From positions 62,001 to 126,000 of the forward strand of contig NZ_CACSJO010000006.1 of the NCBI RefSeq assembly GCF_902706195.1: 64,000 nt of DNA, given 5' to 3'. The position numbers and the translations under genes were made by a program. The DNA is from Novosphingobium sp. 18050. Its GTDB lineage: Bacteria > Pseudomonadota > Alphaproteobacteria > Sphingomonadales > Sphingomonadaceae. The notes under the pieces were generated by a model. It saw only the letters and a list, made by a program, of their open reading frames with translations. It did no database searches and was not told where the DNA came from. This document shows, one piece after another, positions 54,193-62,677 of the stretch (position 1 is its first letter; every line of letters begins with the position of its first letter).

Positions 54193-55947
54193 ATGGACTC
54201 CCTTTTCCCGCTTTCTTCGCTCCCCCCATCCAACGCCAACGCCGCTAATGCCGACTGGCCCGTGCGGGCGTGGGGATTGGCGCTGCTGGGAGCGCTCGCG
54301 GGGCTGGTGATCTACTTCCTCACCCTGGACCATGATACTCCCCCTGCATCGGAGCAAGCTGCACAGGTAAAGCTGGCGTTCGCCACTTTCGTGGGAATTG
54401 GCGCCATATTGTTTGGCTTCCTGGTCGAGCGTACGCGGCCAGCATGGACCCTGGGCTTTGTCACCCTTGCCGGTCTGGTGGTGGCCTTCGCCACCTACTG
54501 GAACGGACCGTTCAACGGGCATGGCTCGGCCGATATCTGGCAAACTGTCTGCGCCTTACTAAGCGTTGTGATCGCCGCGCCGCTTTTCCAGTCGTGGCGG
54601 GTCCGCCGGGACCAGGCCACTGGCCGCTTCGATATTCCCTATGCTCAGGCTTACCATTATGCTTGGACCAACGTAGTGCTGTGGTGTGCCGCCTGGGCCT
54701 TCGTATGTGTTACCTGGCTGATGGCGCTCCTGCTGGGCGAACTGTTCCGGCTTATCGGCATCGGCTTGCTGTACGAGCTGTTGCAGAAGCACTGGGTTAT
54801 CTTGATGCTGATTGGCGGCGCCTTGGGCGCAGGTATCGGCCTGCTGCGCGACCGAGAACAGATTCTCGGCCTGCTGCAGCGGGTAGTCACCACGGTGTTG
54901 GCGGTACTCGCGCCGGTGCTGGCGCTGGGACTCATCGTTTTTCTCGCCGCCATTCCCCTCACCGGCCTTGCCCCCTTATGGGAGGCTACCAAGTCGACCA
55001 CGCCGATCCTGCTGGGCTGCATCATCGGAGCCTTGTGCCTGACCAACGCCGTGATCGGCGAAACCGATGCACAGACGCCGCGTAGCGCCGTGCTGCGCTT
55101 CAGCGTCCCGGCACTGTGCCTTTCCGTGTTGCCGCTGGCGATGATCGCCGCGATTTCAACCGGCAGCCGCATCCATCAATACGGCCTCACGCCCGATCGG
55201 CTATGGGCGGTGATGTTCACAGGCATCGCCTGCGCTTATGGTCTGGCCAGCTTCGTTGCACTGATACGTGGCCGGCTGGCTCCTGCCGCCCATCTGCGCA
55301 CGGCCAACCTGCGCCTTGCCATTGCCCTGTGTGCGCTGGTCTTCCTGCTTTCGACCCCGCTGGTCAGCTTCGGTGCACTGTCCACCCGCGATCAGGTCGC
55401 CCGCCTGCGCGATGGAACCACGCCCGCCGACAAGTTCGACTGGCGCGCGCTGCGCTTCGAATTTGGTTCTGCTGGAGTTGAAGCGACGCGTGAACTTACG
55501 CGGAACGGCGCTACGCCGGCGATCCGTGCTGCCGCAGCCGAGGCGATAAAGGCCAAGAGCCGCTGGGAGATTTCTCCCTTGGAATTTGAAAGCCCCCAGC
55601 CCGTCATCGACCAGAAACGCCTGACCATTCTACCGCGAAAGATTGCCCTACCCGAGGCGCTGCTCGCCAAGCTGCCCGACTACAACGCCTGCGGGCTCGA
55701 CGCCCCCTGTGCGGTGCTGCACGAAGCTGGCAGCAATGAGGCCATCGTTCTGCACGGCGCACGCGTCAACATCTGGCGACAAGAAGGCAATGTCTGGTCG
55801 AATGTCGCCGGTGGTGACAGCTTCCCCGGAACCGAGCACCTGAATCAGATCGATGCCGGCATCGCGGCCGGCAGGGTTGAAATGCGTGACGTGACCCGCC
55901 GCCAGATGTTCGTGGACGGCAAGCCCGTTGGCCAACCGTTCGAATGA
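54193..55947 (+). CDS. DUF4153-family membrane protein
   Basis: A 584-residue inner-membrane protein with about ten to twelve hydrophobic helices in the first 400 residues and a soluble C-terminal domain of about 170 residues. The DUF4153 signature is around YHYAWTNVVLWCAAWAFVC and RIHQYGLTPDRLWAVMFTGI. The C-terminal domain has strands like IVLHGARVNIWRQEGNVWSN, of unknown role. The ATG at 54193 follows AGGACAGGTT. Biochemical function is not known. The palindrome 91 bases upstream and the divergent tetR suggest TetR control. Confidence 0.88.
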   Translation: MDSLFPLSSLPPSNANAANADWPVRAWGLALLGALAGLVIYFLTLDHDTPPASEQAAQVKLAFATFVGIGAILFGFLVERTRPAWTLGFVTLAGLVVAFATYWNGPFNGHGSADIWQTVCALLSVVIAAPLFQSWRVRRDQATGRFDIPYAQAYHYAWTNVVLWCAAWAFVCVTWLMALLLGELFRLIGIGLLYELLQKHWVILMLIGGALGAGIGLLRDREQILGLLQRVVTTVLAVLAPVLALGLIVFLAAIPLTGLAPLWEATKSTTPILLGCIIGALCLTNAVIGETDAQTPRSAVLRFSVPALCLSVLPLAMIAAISTGSRIHQYGLTPDRLWAVMFTGIACAYGLASFVALIRGRLAPAAHLRTANLRLAIALCALVFLLSTPLVSFGALSTRDQVARLRDGTTPADKFDWRALRFEFGSAGVEATRELTRNGATPAIRAAAAEAIKAKSRWEISPLEFESPQPVIDQKRLTILPRKIALPEALLAKLPDYNACGLDAPCAVLHEAGSNEAIVLHGARVNIWRQEGNVWSNVAGGDSFPGTEHLNQIDAGIAAGRVEMRDVTRRQMFVDGKPVGQPFE

Positions 55948-56169
55948 TGCACACCCACTGAGATCCGCGCCTGAGACCGGCACCGACACTTTCGGCACTG
56001 AGCAGAACTTCGGCAAGCCAAATGATCCGCCGCCGCCGCATAGCATGGGCGCCATCCGGCCAGGCTGCGAAGGCATCGGCCGTGGATGCTAATGTGCCCC
56101 TGCCAGACTTGCATCAGCAGAGGCACATCCATCGCCGCTAGTGGCGCGTTCACAGCCGTTGCAGCGCAT
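55948..56169. other. Convergent gap between the DUF4153 and PhoD genes
   Basis: A 222-base region where two genes end tail to tail. No supported coding frame. A convincing terminator hairpin was not found. Confidence 0.4.
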
Positions 56170-57789
56170 TCACGCGCTGGCGAAGCGGCGCTCGTTCCAT
56201 TTCACGGCAAGGCCCTCGCTGGTCGTGCCTTCGGTTGTGTGGCGGGCGATCGTGCCCATGAAATGCCACTGGCCGCTCACCTGCTCCGGTGTCATGTCCA
56301 ACGATACATAGCCGCGGCGACTGGTATCCGCGAAGGCCAGCCCCGGGTTCGCACCGCGTAGCGCCTTGGCCAGTTCGGCAGGCGGCAGCGCGGGCAGATA
56401 GGTTTCGTAGCCCGGCGAAGTGACTGAGTGCCCGGCATATTCGACGCCGGCCGCAGCCCCCTCGATCGACAGTTCGTTGCCCCAGGCGTTGTGGCTGTCG
56501 CCCGAGAGCACGACAAGGTTGCAGTCCGCCTCTCGCGCGGCGCGCAGCAGGCGTTCGCGCGCGGCGGGGTAGCCGTCCCACGAATCCATGTTGAACGGCA
56601 GTCCGGCTTTCGCGGCGGCGGCGATGGCCATAAGTGCCTGCCGGACCTTGGGATCGCCATCCGCCGGAACCAGATCACCCATCTGCACCGGGGCCTTGAG
56701 CGAGCCCATGACAACCTGCTGGGCAAGCACCTGCCAGCGCGTGCCCGACTTTGCGGATCTGGCCAGTGCGCCGTGGAGCCAGGCTTCCTGCTTGGCGCCC
56801 ATCAGGGTGCGGTCGGAAGCCATCCACGGACCGTCGCGGAATTCGGCCAGGGCCTTGGCCACGTCGGCGTTCCCGGCCATCACCGATCCGAAGTCCAGCT
56901 GCTGGTTGCGCGCCGTAATGCGGGTTTCCGGGCGGAAGATCGTCGCCAGCGAACCGATCTGGAAGCTGTCGTAGACCGCATCGGACACCGGCATCCATTC
57001 CCGGTAGGCCTTTTCCGCAGCCGCCTTGCGGACAGACCACGCACCTTCCTTGTCGCTCTGGTGATTTTCAGCGCCGTCCTTCCAGGCGTCGTTGGCCAGT
57101 TCATGGTCGTCCCACTGCGCGATCATCGGAAAACGCTGGTGCAGGCGGCGCAGGTCCGGGTCGAGGCGGTAGCTGGCGAAGCGCAGGCGATAGTCGGCCA
57201 GCGTCACCGTCTCGTTGGCAGGTTCGATCATGCGGCCGGCCATCGGGTTCTCGGGGTAGTGGCCGTATTCGTACTCGTAGAAGTAGTCGCCGACATGGAT
57301 CACGAGGTCGAGGTCGTCGCGCGCGGCGGCATGGGCGTAGGCGTTGAACCAGCCGAACGGCATGTTCGAGCAGGAGAACAGGCCGATACCAAACCGATCC
57401 ACCTCACCCACCGGCAGGGTGCGGGTACGGCCGACGTCACTCATGCTGCCGTCGGGCGCGATGAAGCGGTAGTTGTACCATCTGCCGGCGGTGAGGCCCT
57501 TGACTACCAGCTTGGCGCAGTTGTCATGCGCCGGAGAGGCGACGACATCGCCGCCGCCCGCGATCTTGCGGAAGGTCTCGTCCTCGGAAAGCTCGCAGCG
57601 CAGCCGGGTATCGCCGCTGCCGACATAGCGAGTCCACAGCAGGACCGAATGGGCCGCCGGCTCGCCGCTGGCGACGCCGTGGGTAAAACCGCGCGCGGTG
57701 AGGATCTGAGCGACACCGGGGGTTGAAAGCGCGGCAAGGCCGAAGGCGCCCGCGCGAAGCAGCAGACGGCGATCAAGGTTGAGAGTCAT
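56170..57789 (-). CDS. PhoD-type alkaline phosphatase/phosphodiesterase
   Basis: A 539-residue Tat-exported enzyme. The ATG at 57787-57789 has AGGAAACAGACC upstream. Tat signal: LDRRLLLRAGAFGLAALSTP. The N-terminal PhoD_N-type domain (RGFTHGVASGEPAAHSVLLWTRY) is followed by the metallophosphatase domain: GLFSCSNMPFGWFNAYAHA, LVIHVGDYFYEYEYG, IAQWDDHELANDAW, WQVLAQQVVMG and LVVLSGDSHNAWGNEL, which supply the Asp, Asn and His ligands of the Fe/Ca site. It releases phosphate from phosphodi- or monoesters outside the cytoplasm. It follows the TonB receptor gene by 23 bases, so the pair is an operon. Confidence 0.93.
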   Translation of the reverse strand: MTLNLDRRLLLRAGAFGLAALSTPGVAQILTARGFTHGVASGEPAAHSVLLWTRYVGSGDTRLRCELSEDETFRKIAGGGDVVASPAHDNCAKLVVKGLTAGRWYNYRFIAPDGSMSDVGRTRTLPVGEVDRFGIGLFSCSNMPFGWFNAYAHAAARDDLDLVIHVGDYFYEYEYGHYPENPMAGRMIEPANETVTLADYRLRFASYRLDPDLRRLHQRFPMIAQWDDHELANDAWKDGAENHQSDKEGAWSVRKAAAEKAYREWMPVSDAVYDSFQIGSLATIFRPETRITARNQQLDFGSVMAGNADVAKALAEFRDGPWMASDRTLMGAKQEAWLHGALARSAKSGTRWQVLAQQVVMGSLKAPVQMGDLVPADGDPKVRQALMAIAAAAKAGLPFNMDSWDGYPAARERLLRAAREADCNLVVLSGDSHNAWGNELSIEGAAAGVEYAGHSVTSPGYETYLPALPPAELAKALRGANPGLAFADTSRRGYVSLDMTPEQVSGQWHFMGTIARHTTEGTTSEGLAVKWNERRFASA

Positions 57790-57812
57790 GGTCTGTTTCC
57801 TGAAAGCTGCGA

Positions 57813-60101
57813 TCAGTAACGGGCGGTGAATTCGATGCCGTACGTGCGCGGTTCGGCCGGGATAAAGGTGGGATAGCCGAACGAGCCGCCGGTATTGCCC
57901 GCATCGAGCAGGTAGTTCTTGTCCGTCAGGTTGCGGGCATAGCCGGCAATCTGGAAGCGGCCGTCCATCAGCGACACGCCGCCGCGCAGGTTGACCAGCG
58001 TGACCGGGCTCTGGCTGATCGCATCGCGGTTGGGGATCTCGAAGTAGATCTTGCTGCGGTAGGTCACGCTGGGCGTCAGGAACACGCTGGCATTTTCGTT
58101 GACCGGCACGTTCAGGTTGAATCCCGCCGACCACTGCCACTTGGGCTGAAGACGGAACTGGTTTCCGGCGTATGCGCCGTTGGAAGCCTTGTCGTCGATA
58201 CCGCCGCCGATGTAGCCCACGTTGCCGAAGGCGCTCAGCCAATCGGTGAAGCGCGCCTCGAGTTCGGCCTCCACGCCGATGTTGGAAGCCGACCCTGCGC
58301 TTTCGGTGCGCGCGATGCCGCTGGCGTCAAGTACCGAAACCTGGAAGTTGCTGTATTTGTTGTAATAGACACCCAGCGAGCCGGAAAACATGCCCACCGC
58401 CCCCTTGATGCCGGCCTCATAGTTCCAGACTGTCTCGGACTTGATAAGGTCGAGGTCAGCGACCGGACCGGCAGCGGCGGAAAGCTGGACCACCGGCGAG
58501 CGACGCCCTTCGGAGATCGTCGCGTAGATGTTGAGGTTGGGCGACAGGCGATAAAGCGCGTTGAAGCGCGGCAGCACAGCCGCATAACTGCGCCGGGCGC
58601 GGAAAGTCTCGCCGCCCGTGTCGACCGCCGGCAGCAGCGGCTGTCCGTAGAGCGGGGCATTGGGCTGGTTGGCGGAGTAGCCCGAACGGCGCGTCTCGAT
58701 CAGCACGCGCGCGCCGGCCGTCAGTTCCAGCGCGGGGGTGGGCGTCCAGGTGGCGTCGCCGAACATCGACCAGGTCTGGTTGCGGCCTTCGTTCTTGTAC
58801 CAGCTCTGGTAAGGCACCGTGGTTGCCAGCCCGCCCGAGGCAAGGCCCGTCGCCAGCGAGGCGGGGACCGAGTTGTTCGGCGCCACGCAGCCCAGGCCCC
58901 GAATGATGTTGGCGCTGCACTGCAGATACGTGCCGACTTCGGAAGACAGCGGCACGTACTGCGAACTGTCCTCGATGATGTAGTTCCACCCGAACGAGGC
59001 GCGCCACTGGTCGTCGCTATAAGTGAAGCGGCTCTCGTGGCTGGCCTGCCAGCCCTTGGCGTGCTCGGCGAATTCGAGATACCAGGCGGCCGAGCCGTCG
59101 GCATCGAAGACTTCCAGCGCGTCGAAATTGCGGTAGCCGTTGACGGTGGTGAAGTTCCAGCCGTCCGCGAAGTCCCAGCTCATGGTCAGGTTCGCGTCGT
59201 AAACGTCGCGGTGCAGGCCCAGCTTGTCGGCGCCAAGCACTTCCTTCGAAAGCGGCGATCCACCCAGATATGCGGCGCCATAGAGGCCCTCTACCGACGT
59301 CGAGCCCAGGTTCTTCGACAGGAACGGCGTGCCCGAATTGCGCTGGCGGTCGTAAGTCAGCACGAGGTCGGCGGTGAAGTCGCTGGTCGGCGTGAAACGC
59401 AACGATCCGCGCAGGCCGAGCTGGTCCTGCGCGTAGAGGTCATCCTGACCGAGCGCGAGGTTCTCGATATAGCCGTCACGCTTCTTCCACTGGCCGGCGA
59501 TACGCGCGGCGATCACGTCGCTGCCCATGTTCACGAAGCCTTCGACACGGGTCGCATCGAGGTTGCCATAAGCCCCGGTAAGCGAGGCAGACGTCCCCGC
59601 CTCGGGCTTGGCCGAGACGAAGCTGATCGCGCCGATTGTGGCGGCGGTCCCGAACAGGGTCGCCTGCGGGCCCTTCACCACTTCAACGCGGTCAAGATCG
59701 TAGAGGCCCTGATAGGCTCCGCGCGAACGCGAGATATCGACGCCATTGTAATAGAGTGAAACGCGCGGGCCCTGCTGTGCCGAACCGCTGTCGGAAGTAA
59801 TGCCGCGGATCACGAAGCCGGGGTTGTTGGCGCTCTGGATCTGGACGTTGAGCCCGGGGACATAGTTCGACAGTTCGCCGATATCGGTCACGCCCAGTTC
59901 GCGCATTCGCTCACCGGTCTGGACCGAAAGGGTCATGGGCACGTCGAGGGCGCGCTGCTCGACCTTCTGGGTCGTCACGATGATCGAGTTCGCACCCTCA
60001 TCGCCCGTGGCACCGTCTGCTTCGGCGGCGAAAACTGCGCCCGGCATCATCGCCAGTGCCGTTCCGGCAAGAAGAGTGGCGGCACAAGTCGCGAGTTTCA
60101 T
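57813..60101 (-). CDS. TonB-dependent receptor
   Basis: A 762-residue outer-membrane transporter. Signal peptide: KLATCAATLLAGTALAMMPG, cleaved near AVFAAEADG. The plug reads SIIVTTQKVEQRALDVPMTL, NYVPGLNVQIQSANNPGFVIRGITSD and LYDLDRVEVVKGPQATLFG, followed by a 22-strand barrel and a final segment TYGIEFTARY ending in aromatic residues. Substrate not read from the sequence. Its tight link to PhoD suggests uptake of a phosphorylated organic compound or a product of PhoD. Start: GGGAAATCGCA before the ATG. Confidence 0.93.
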   Translation of the reverse strand: MKLATCAATLLAGTALAMMPGAVFAAEADGATGDEGANSIIVTTQKVEQRALDVPMTLSVQTGERMRELGVTDIGELSNYVPGLNVQIQSANNPGFVIRGITSDSGSAQQGPRVSLYYNGVDISRSRGAYQGLYDLDRVEVVKGPQATLFGTAATIGAISFVSAKPEAGTSASLTGAYGNLDATRVEGFVNMGSDVIAARIAGQWKKRDGYIENLALGQDDLYAQDQLGLRGSLRFTPTSDFTADLVLTYDRQRNSGTPFLSKNLGSTSVEGLYGAAYLGGSPLSKEVLGADKLGLHRDVYDANLTMSWDFADGWNFTTVNGYRNFDALEVFDADGSAAWYLEFAEHAKGWQASHESRFTYSDDQWRASFGWNYIIEDSSQYVPLSSEVGTYLQCSANIIRGLGCVAPNNSVPASLATGLASGGLATTVPYQSWYKNEGRNQTWSMFGDATWTPTPALELTAGARVLIETRRSGYSANQPNAPLYGQPLLPAVDTGGETFRARRSYAAVLPRFNALYRLSPNLNIYATISEGRRSPVVQLSAAAGPVADLDLIKSETVWNYEAGIKGAVGMFSGSLGVYYNKYSNFQVSVLDASGIARTESAGSASNIGVEAELEARFTDWLSAFGNVGYIGGGIDDKASNGAYAGNQFRLQPKWQWSAGFNLNVPVNENASVFLTPSVTYRSKIYFEIPNRDAISQSPVTLVNLRGGVSLMDGRFQIAGYARNLTDKNYLLDAGNTGGSFGYPTFIPAEPRTYGIEFTARY

Positions 60102-60439
60102 TGCGATTTCCCTGGGTTCGTTGGATTGGGAGGGGGCCTAGTCGCTGTCCATTACGGCGCAAAGGCGCTAGCGTCACTCTCCTGTGACAGTCGCGATATG
60201 TGTCCCATACGACACATGTTGCCCTTCAGGGTCGAGTACAGCCCCGGGGCTGCTCAAGGGCCTTTGTCGGCGAATTCGGCGGTTGCGATCTCGGTGATCT
60301 GAGGTCGGTTGCGTTCAGCGAACTTTTCTCGCATCGCGCCGCAGCTGCGGGCATGTCATCGCCATGGCAAGGCAAGGCGCGTTCATCATTTTGTCGGGTC
60401 TTTGCGGCACAGAGGCCTGCGACAAGTTTCGAAACGGAG
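60102..60439. other. Divergent region between TonB receptor and beta-helix gene
   Basis: 338 bases. It should hold the promoters of the PhoD/receptor operon and of the gene at 60440. The plus-strand frame is open upstream of 60440, but the residues show no signal or domain character, so I left it out of the gene. No clear operator repeat was seen. Confidence 0.35.
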
Positions 60440-61918
60440 ATGCGCGTGCCGGCGGTTAACAGCTTCAAATCCATGCTGATCCTCGCCCTGCCAGCCCTGC
60501 TAGGCATTGCCGGGCTGGGCAAGGCCTGTGCCGCGATAGACGAGGCACCGTCGCCGCAAACTGCTCCCGGGGCCACGGCAGCGGCTGCGAAGCCGGGGGC
60601 ATTGCCAACCGCCTCGCCTACTCCAGCCCTCCCGCCAGAGGCGCTCGACAAACTCTATCCCTTCTACATGCCGATGGGAGGCTTGCGGCAACCGGCGATA
60701 AAACTGACTGTCAAATGCGATGCCTCCCGTGCCGCCGGGCGGGAAGTATATGCAGGCCGCGACGGCGAATCGCTCTACGGCCGGGCCGAAGGCGGCTACG
60801 AATTCGTCTACGAAGCGTTCGATTCCGCCGGGCGGCCTTGCGTCTATCCCTTTGCGCCGTGGATGCCGCAGATCGTAGGTTCGCTGCAGGGCACACAGTA
60901 TATCCTGCGCTCGTCGATACCGGGCCAGCGGGTAACGTTCCGCACCGGCAACGAGTGGGCCACCATCGACCTGCGGATGTTCGACATAGGCCAACAGCGC
61001 GTCCACTTCGAAATGCGGGACATCGAACTGGACTTTCCCGGCGCAGTCCAACCGATGGGTGCGGTCCATCTCGAGGCGGTCGGCACGGCCCGTCCCGGAC
61101 TGCTGACGGCGGTGATCCGCCGCTCCAAGATCTATGGCGGCAAGAACGCGCTATTCGTGCCGGGCGGGCAGACCATGCTTTACATTGAGGACAGCGAACT
61201 GGCGGGCAATGTCGGCTCCAACGTCGATCAGGAGCATACCAGCTACATCAACGGCATCCTCGTTTCACATTTCCGCAACACCAGCTTCCATGGCCAGCTT
61301 GCCTGGCAGAACATCGCCAGCGGACACCAGATCAAGGACAAGGCGTACCTGCGCATCTACGAGAACGTGACCGTCTCGAACCGGCCGAACACCTCGACGC
61401 CTTCGGCAATGCCGCTGATCGACGCCTCTTCCTTCGGCTTCACCTGGTCGGACAACCTGCACCTCCAGCGCGTTGCCCCGGCACAGACTCCGCGCGACGC
61501 GCTGATCGACCTGCGCAGCGAAATTCTCTACGGCGCTCCGGAGAACTATCCGTGGAATGTCCTGGTTGACGGTAGCTGGCGGATGCCAGCATCGCCGCTG
61601 GCGATCCTCGACAAAGTCTACCTTTCGGTCTTCCTGAACACCACGATCGACAGTTTCCGCACCGAACCTTACGCCATCGCGCTCAGGCCGCAGGGCACGT
61701 CTATCGCGCCCGGCACCACCACGGTCGAGGGTAACGAGAACACTGCCCGCGCGCAGCAGCGCATGGTGTCGCTGGCTTTCAACACCACCGGACGGTTCAA
61801 ACAGGTCTATTCGAACGAGGGCTGGACTTTCACCGATCCGGAACTGCCCGCCGGAGCCGAATGGGTGACCGACCGCGACGCCTTCATCCGCCATGCGCTG
61901 GGCTTGATCGGACGCTGA
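60440..61918 (+). CDS. Secreted probable right-handed beta-helix protein
   Basis: A protein of about 492 residues, family not recognised. It opens with an export signal (SFKSMLILALPALLGIAGLG) and a Pro/Ala-rich linker. From about residue 190 on, short repeated strands with a coil rhythm appear (AVIRRSKIYGGKNALFVPGG, TMLYIEDSELAGNVGSN, YINGILVSHFRNTSFHG, YLRIYENVTVSNRP), the pattern of parallel beta-helix proteins such as polysaccharide lyases or tailspike-like proteins. A catalytic site could not be picked out. An ATG 11 codons later is an alternative start. Downstream lies a two-component pair. Confidence 0.6.
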   Translation: MRVPAVNSFKSMLILALPALLGIAGLGKACAAIDEAPSPQTAPGATAAAAKPGALPTASPTPALPPEALDKLYPFYMPMGGLRQPAIKLTVKCDASRAAGREVYAGRDGESLYGRAEGGYEFVYEAFDSAGRPCVYPFAPWMPQIVGSLQGTQYILRSSIPGQRVTFRTGNEWATIDLRMFDIGQQRVHFEMRDIELDFPGAVQPMGAVHLEAVGTARPGLLTAVIRRSKIYGGKNALFVPGGQTMLYIEDSELAGNVGSNVDQEHTSYINGILVSHFRNTSFHGQLAWQNIASGHQIKDKAYLRIYENVTVSNRPNTSTPSAMPLIDASSFGFTWSDNLHLQRVAPAQTPRDALIDLRSEILYGAPENYPWNVLVDGSWRMPASPLAILDKVYLSVFLNTTIDSFRTEPYAIALRPQGTSIAPGTTTVEGNENTARAQQRMVSLAFNTTGRFKQVYSNEGWTFTDPELPAGAEWVTDRDAFIRHALGLIGR

Positions 61919-61999
61919 AGCGCGCGCCGGGGATAGCGTTACCCGCATCGTCGGCTATGCTGGCGGCGCCATAACACCCTATTGGGCCGAACCGTACTT

Positions 62000-62677
62000 A
62001 TGAGTCTGCATATTCTTCTGGTCGAAGATGATCGCCAGCTTCAGCGGCAGCTCGCTGCGCAGCTTTCCCAGTTCGGGCACGAGGTTCAGACCGCCGACGA
62101 CGGGCGTGAAGCCCTTGTGCTGCTTGGCCAACATGCCTTCGACATCCTGATCCTGGACTGGATGCTGCCCCACCTCGACGGCATCGCCCTGCTGCGTCAA
62201 CTGCGCGATAACGGCATGAATGTGCCGGTGCTCATGCTCACCGCGCTGGGCCAGATTCCCGACAAGCTCGAAGGTTTCGAGGCTGGCGCCGACGACTACG
62301 TCGTCAAGCCCGTCGATGCCCTCGAACTGAATGCCCGGCTCCACGCCCTGCTGCGCGCCCGCCGCGTAACGGAGCAGCCTACCGACACGGTGAGCGCGGG
62401 CGACTTCCTTGTCAGCCCGTCGCGCGTGCTGGCCTGGCGCGGCGGCCAGGTGCTCAACCTGTCGCGTACCGAATTCAACCTGCTCCTCGAACTGGTGCGC
62501 GCGGACGGGGCGGTGGTCACACGGGCCATGCTGATAGAGCGCATCTGGGGCCATGATTTCGTGCCGACGACCAACATCATCGATTCCCACGTCAAGCATC
62601 TGCGCGCGAAGCTGATCCAGCACGGTCACGATCCGATCGGGACCGTGCGCGGGATCGGTTACCAACTGCGCGCATGA
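62000..62677 (+). CDS. OmpR/PhoB-family response regulator (second system)
   Basis: A 225-residue regulator. The receiver begins HILLVEDDRQLQRQLAA with Asp10/Asp11, phosphoacceptor Asp53 in LILDWMLPHLDG, Thr in VLMLTALGQ and Lys in YVVKPVDALE. The C-terminal winged helix shows LNLSRTEFNLLLELVRADG and NIIDSHVKHLRAKL, ending RGIGYQLRA. The stop overlaps the kinase ATG (ATGA). The protein resembles PhoB/QseB-type regulators; whether it controls the neighbouring phosphatase or receptor genes is unknown. Confidence 0.94.
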   Translation: MSLHILLVEDDRQLQRQLAAQLSQFGHEVQTADDGREALVLLGQHAFDILILDWMLPHLDGIALLRQLRDNGMNVPVLMLTALGQIPDKLEGFEAGADDYVVKPVDALELNARLHALLRARRVTEQPTDTVSAGDFLVSPSRVLAWRGGQVLNLSRTEFNLLLELVRADGAVVTRAMLIERIWGHDFVPTTNIIDSHVKHLRAKLIQHGHDPIGTVRGIGYQLRA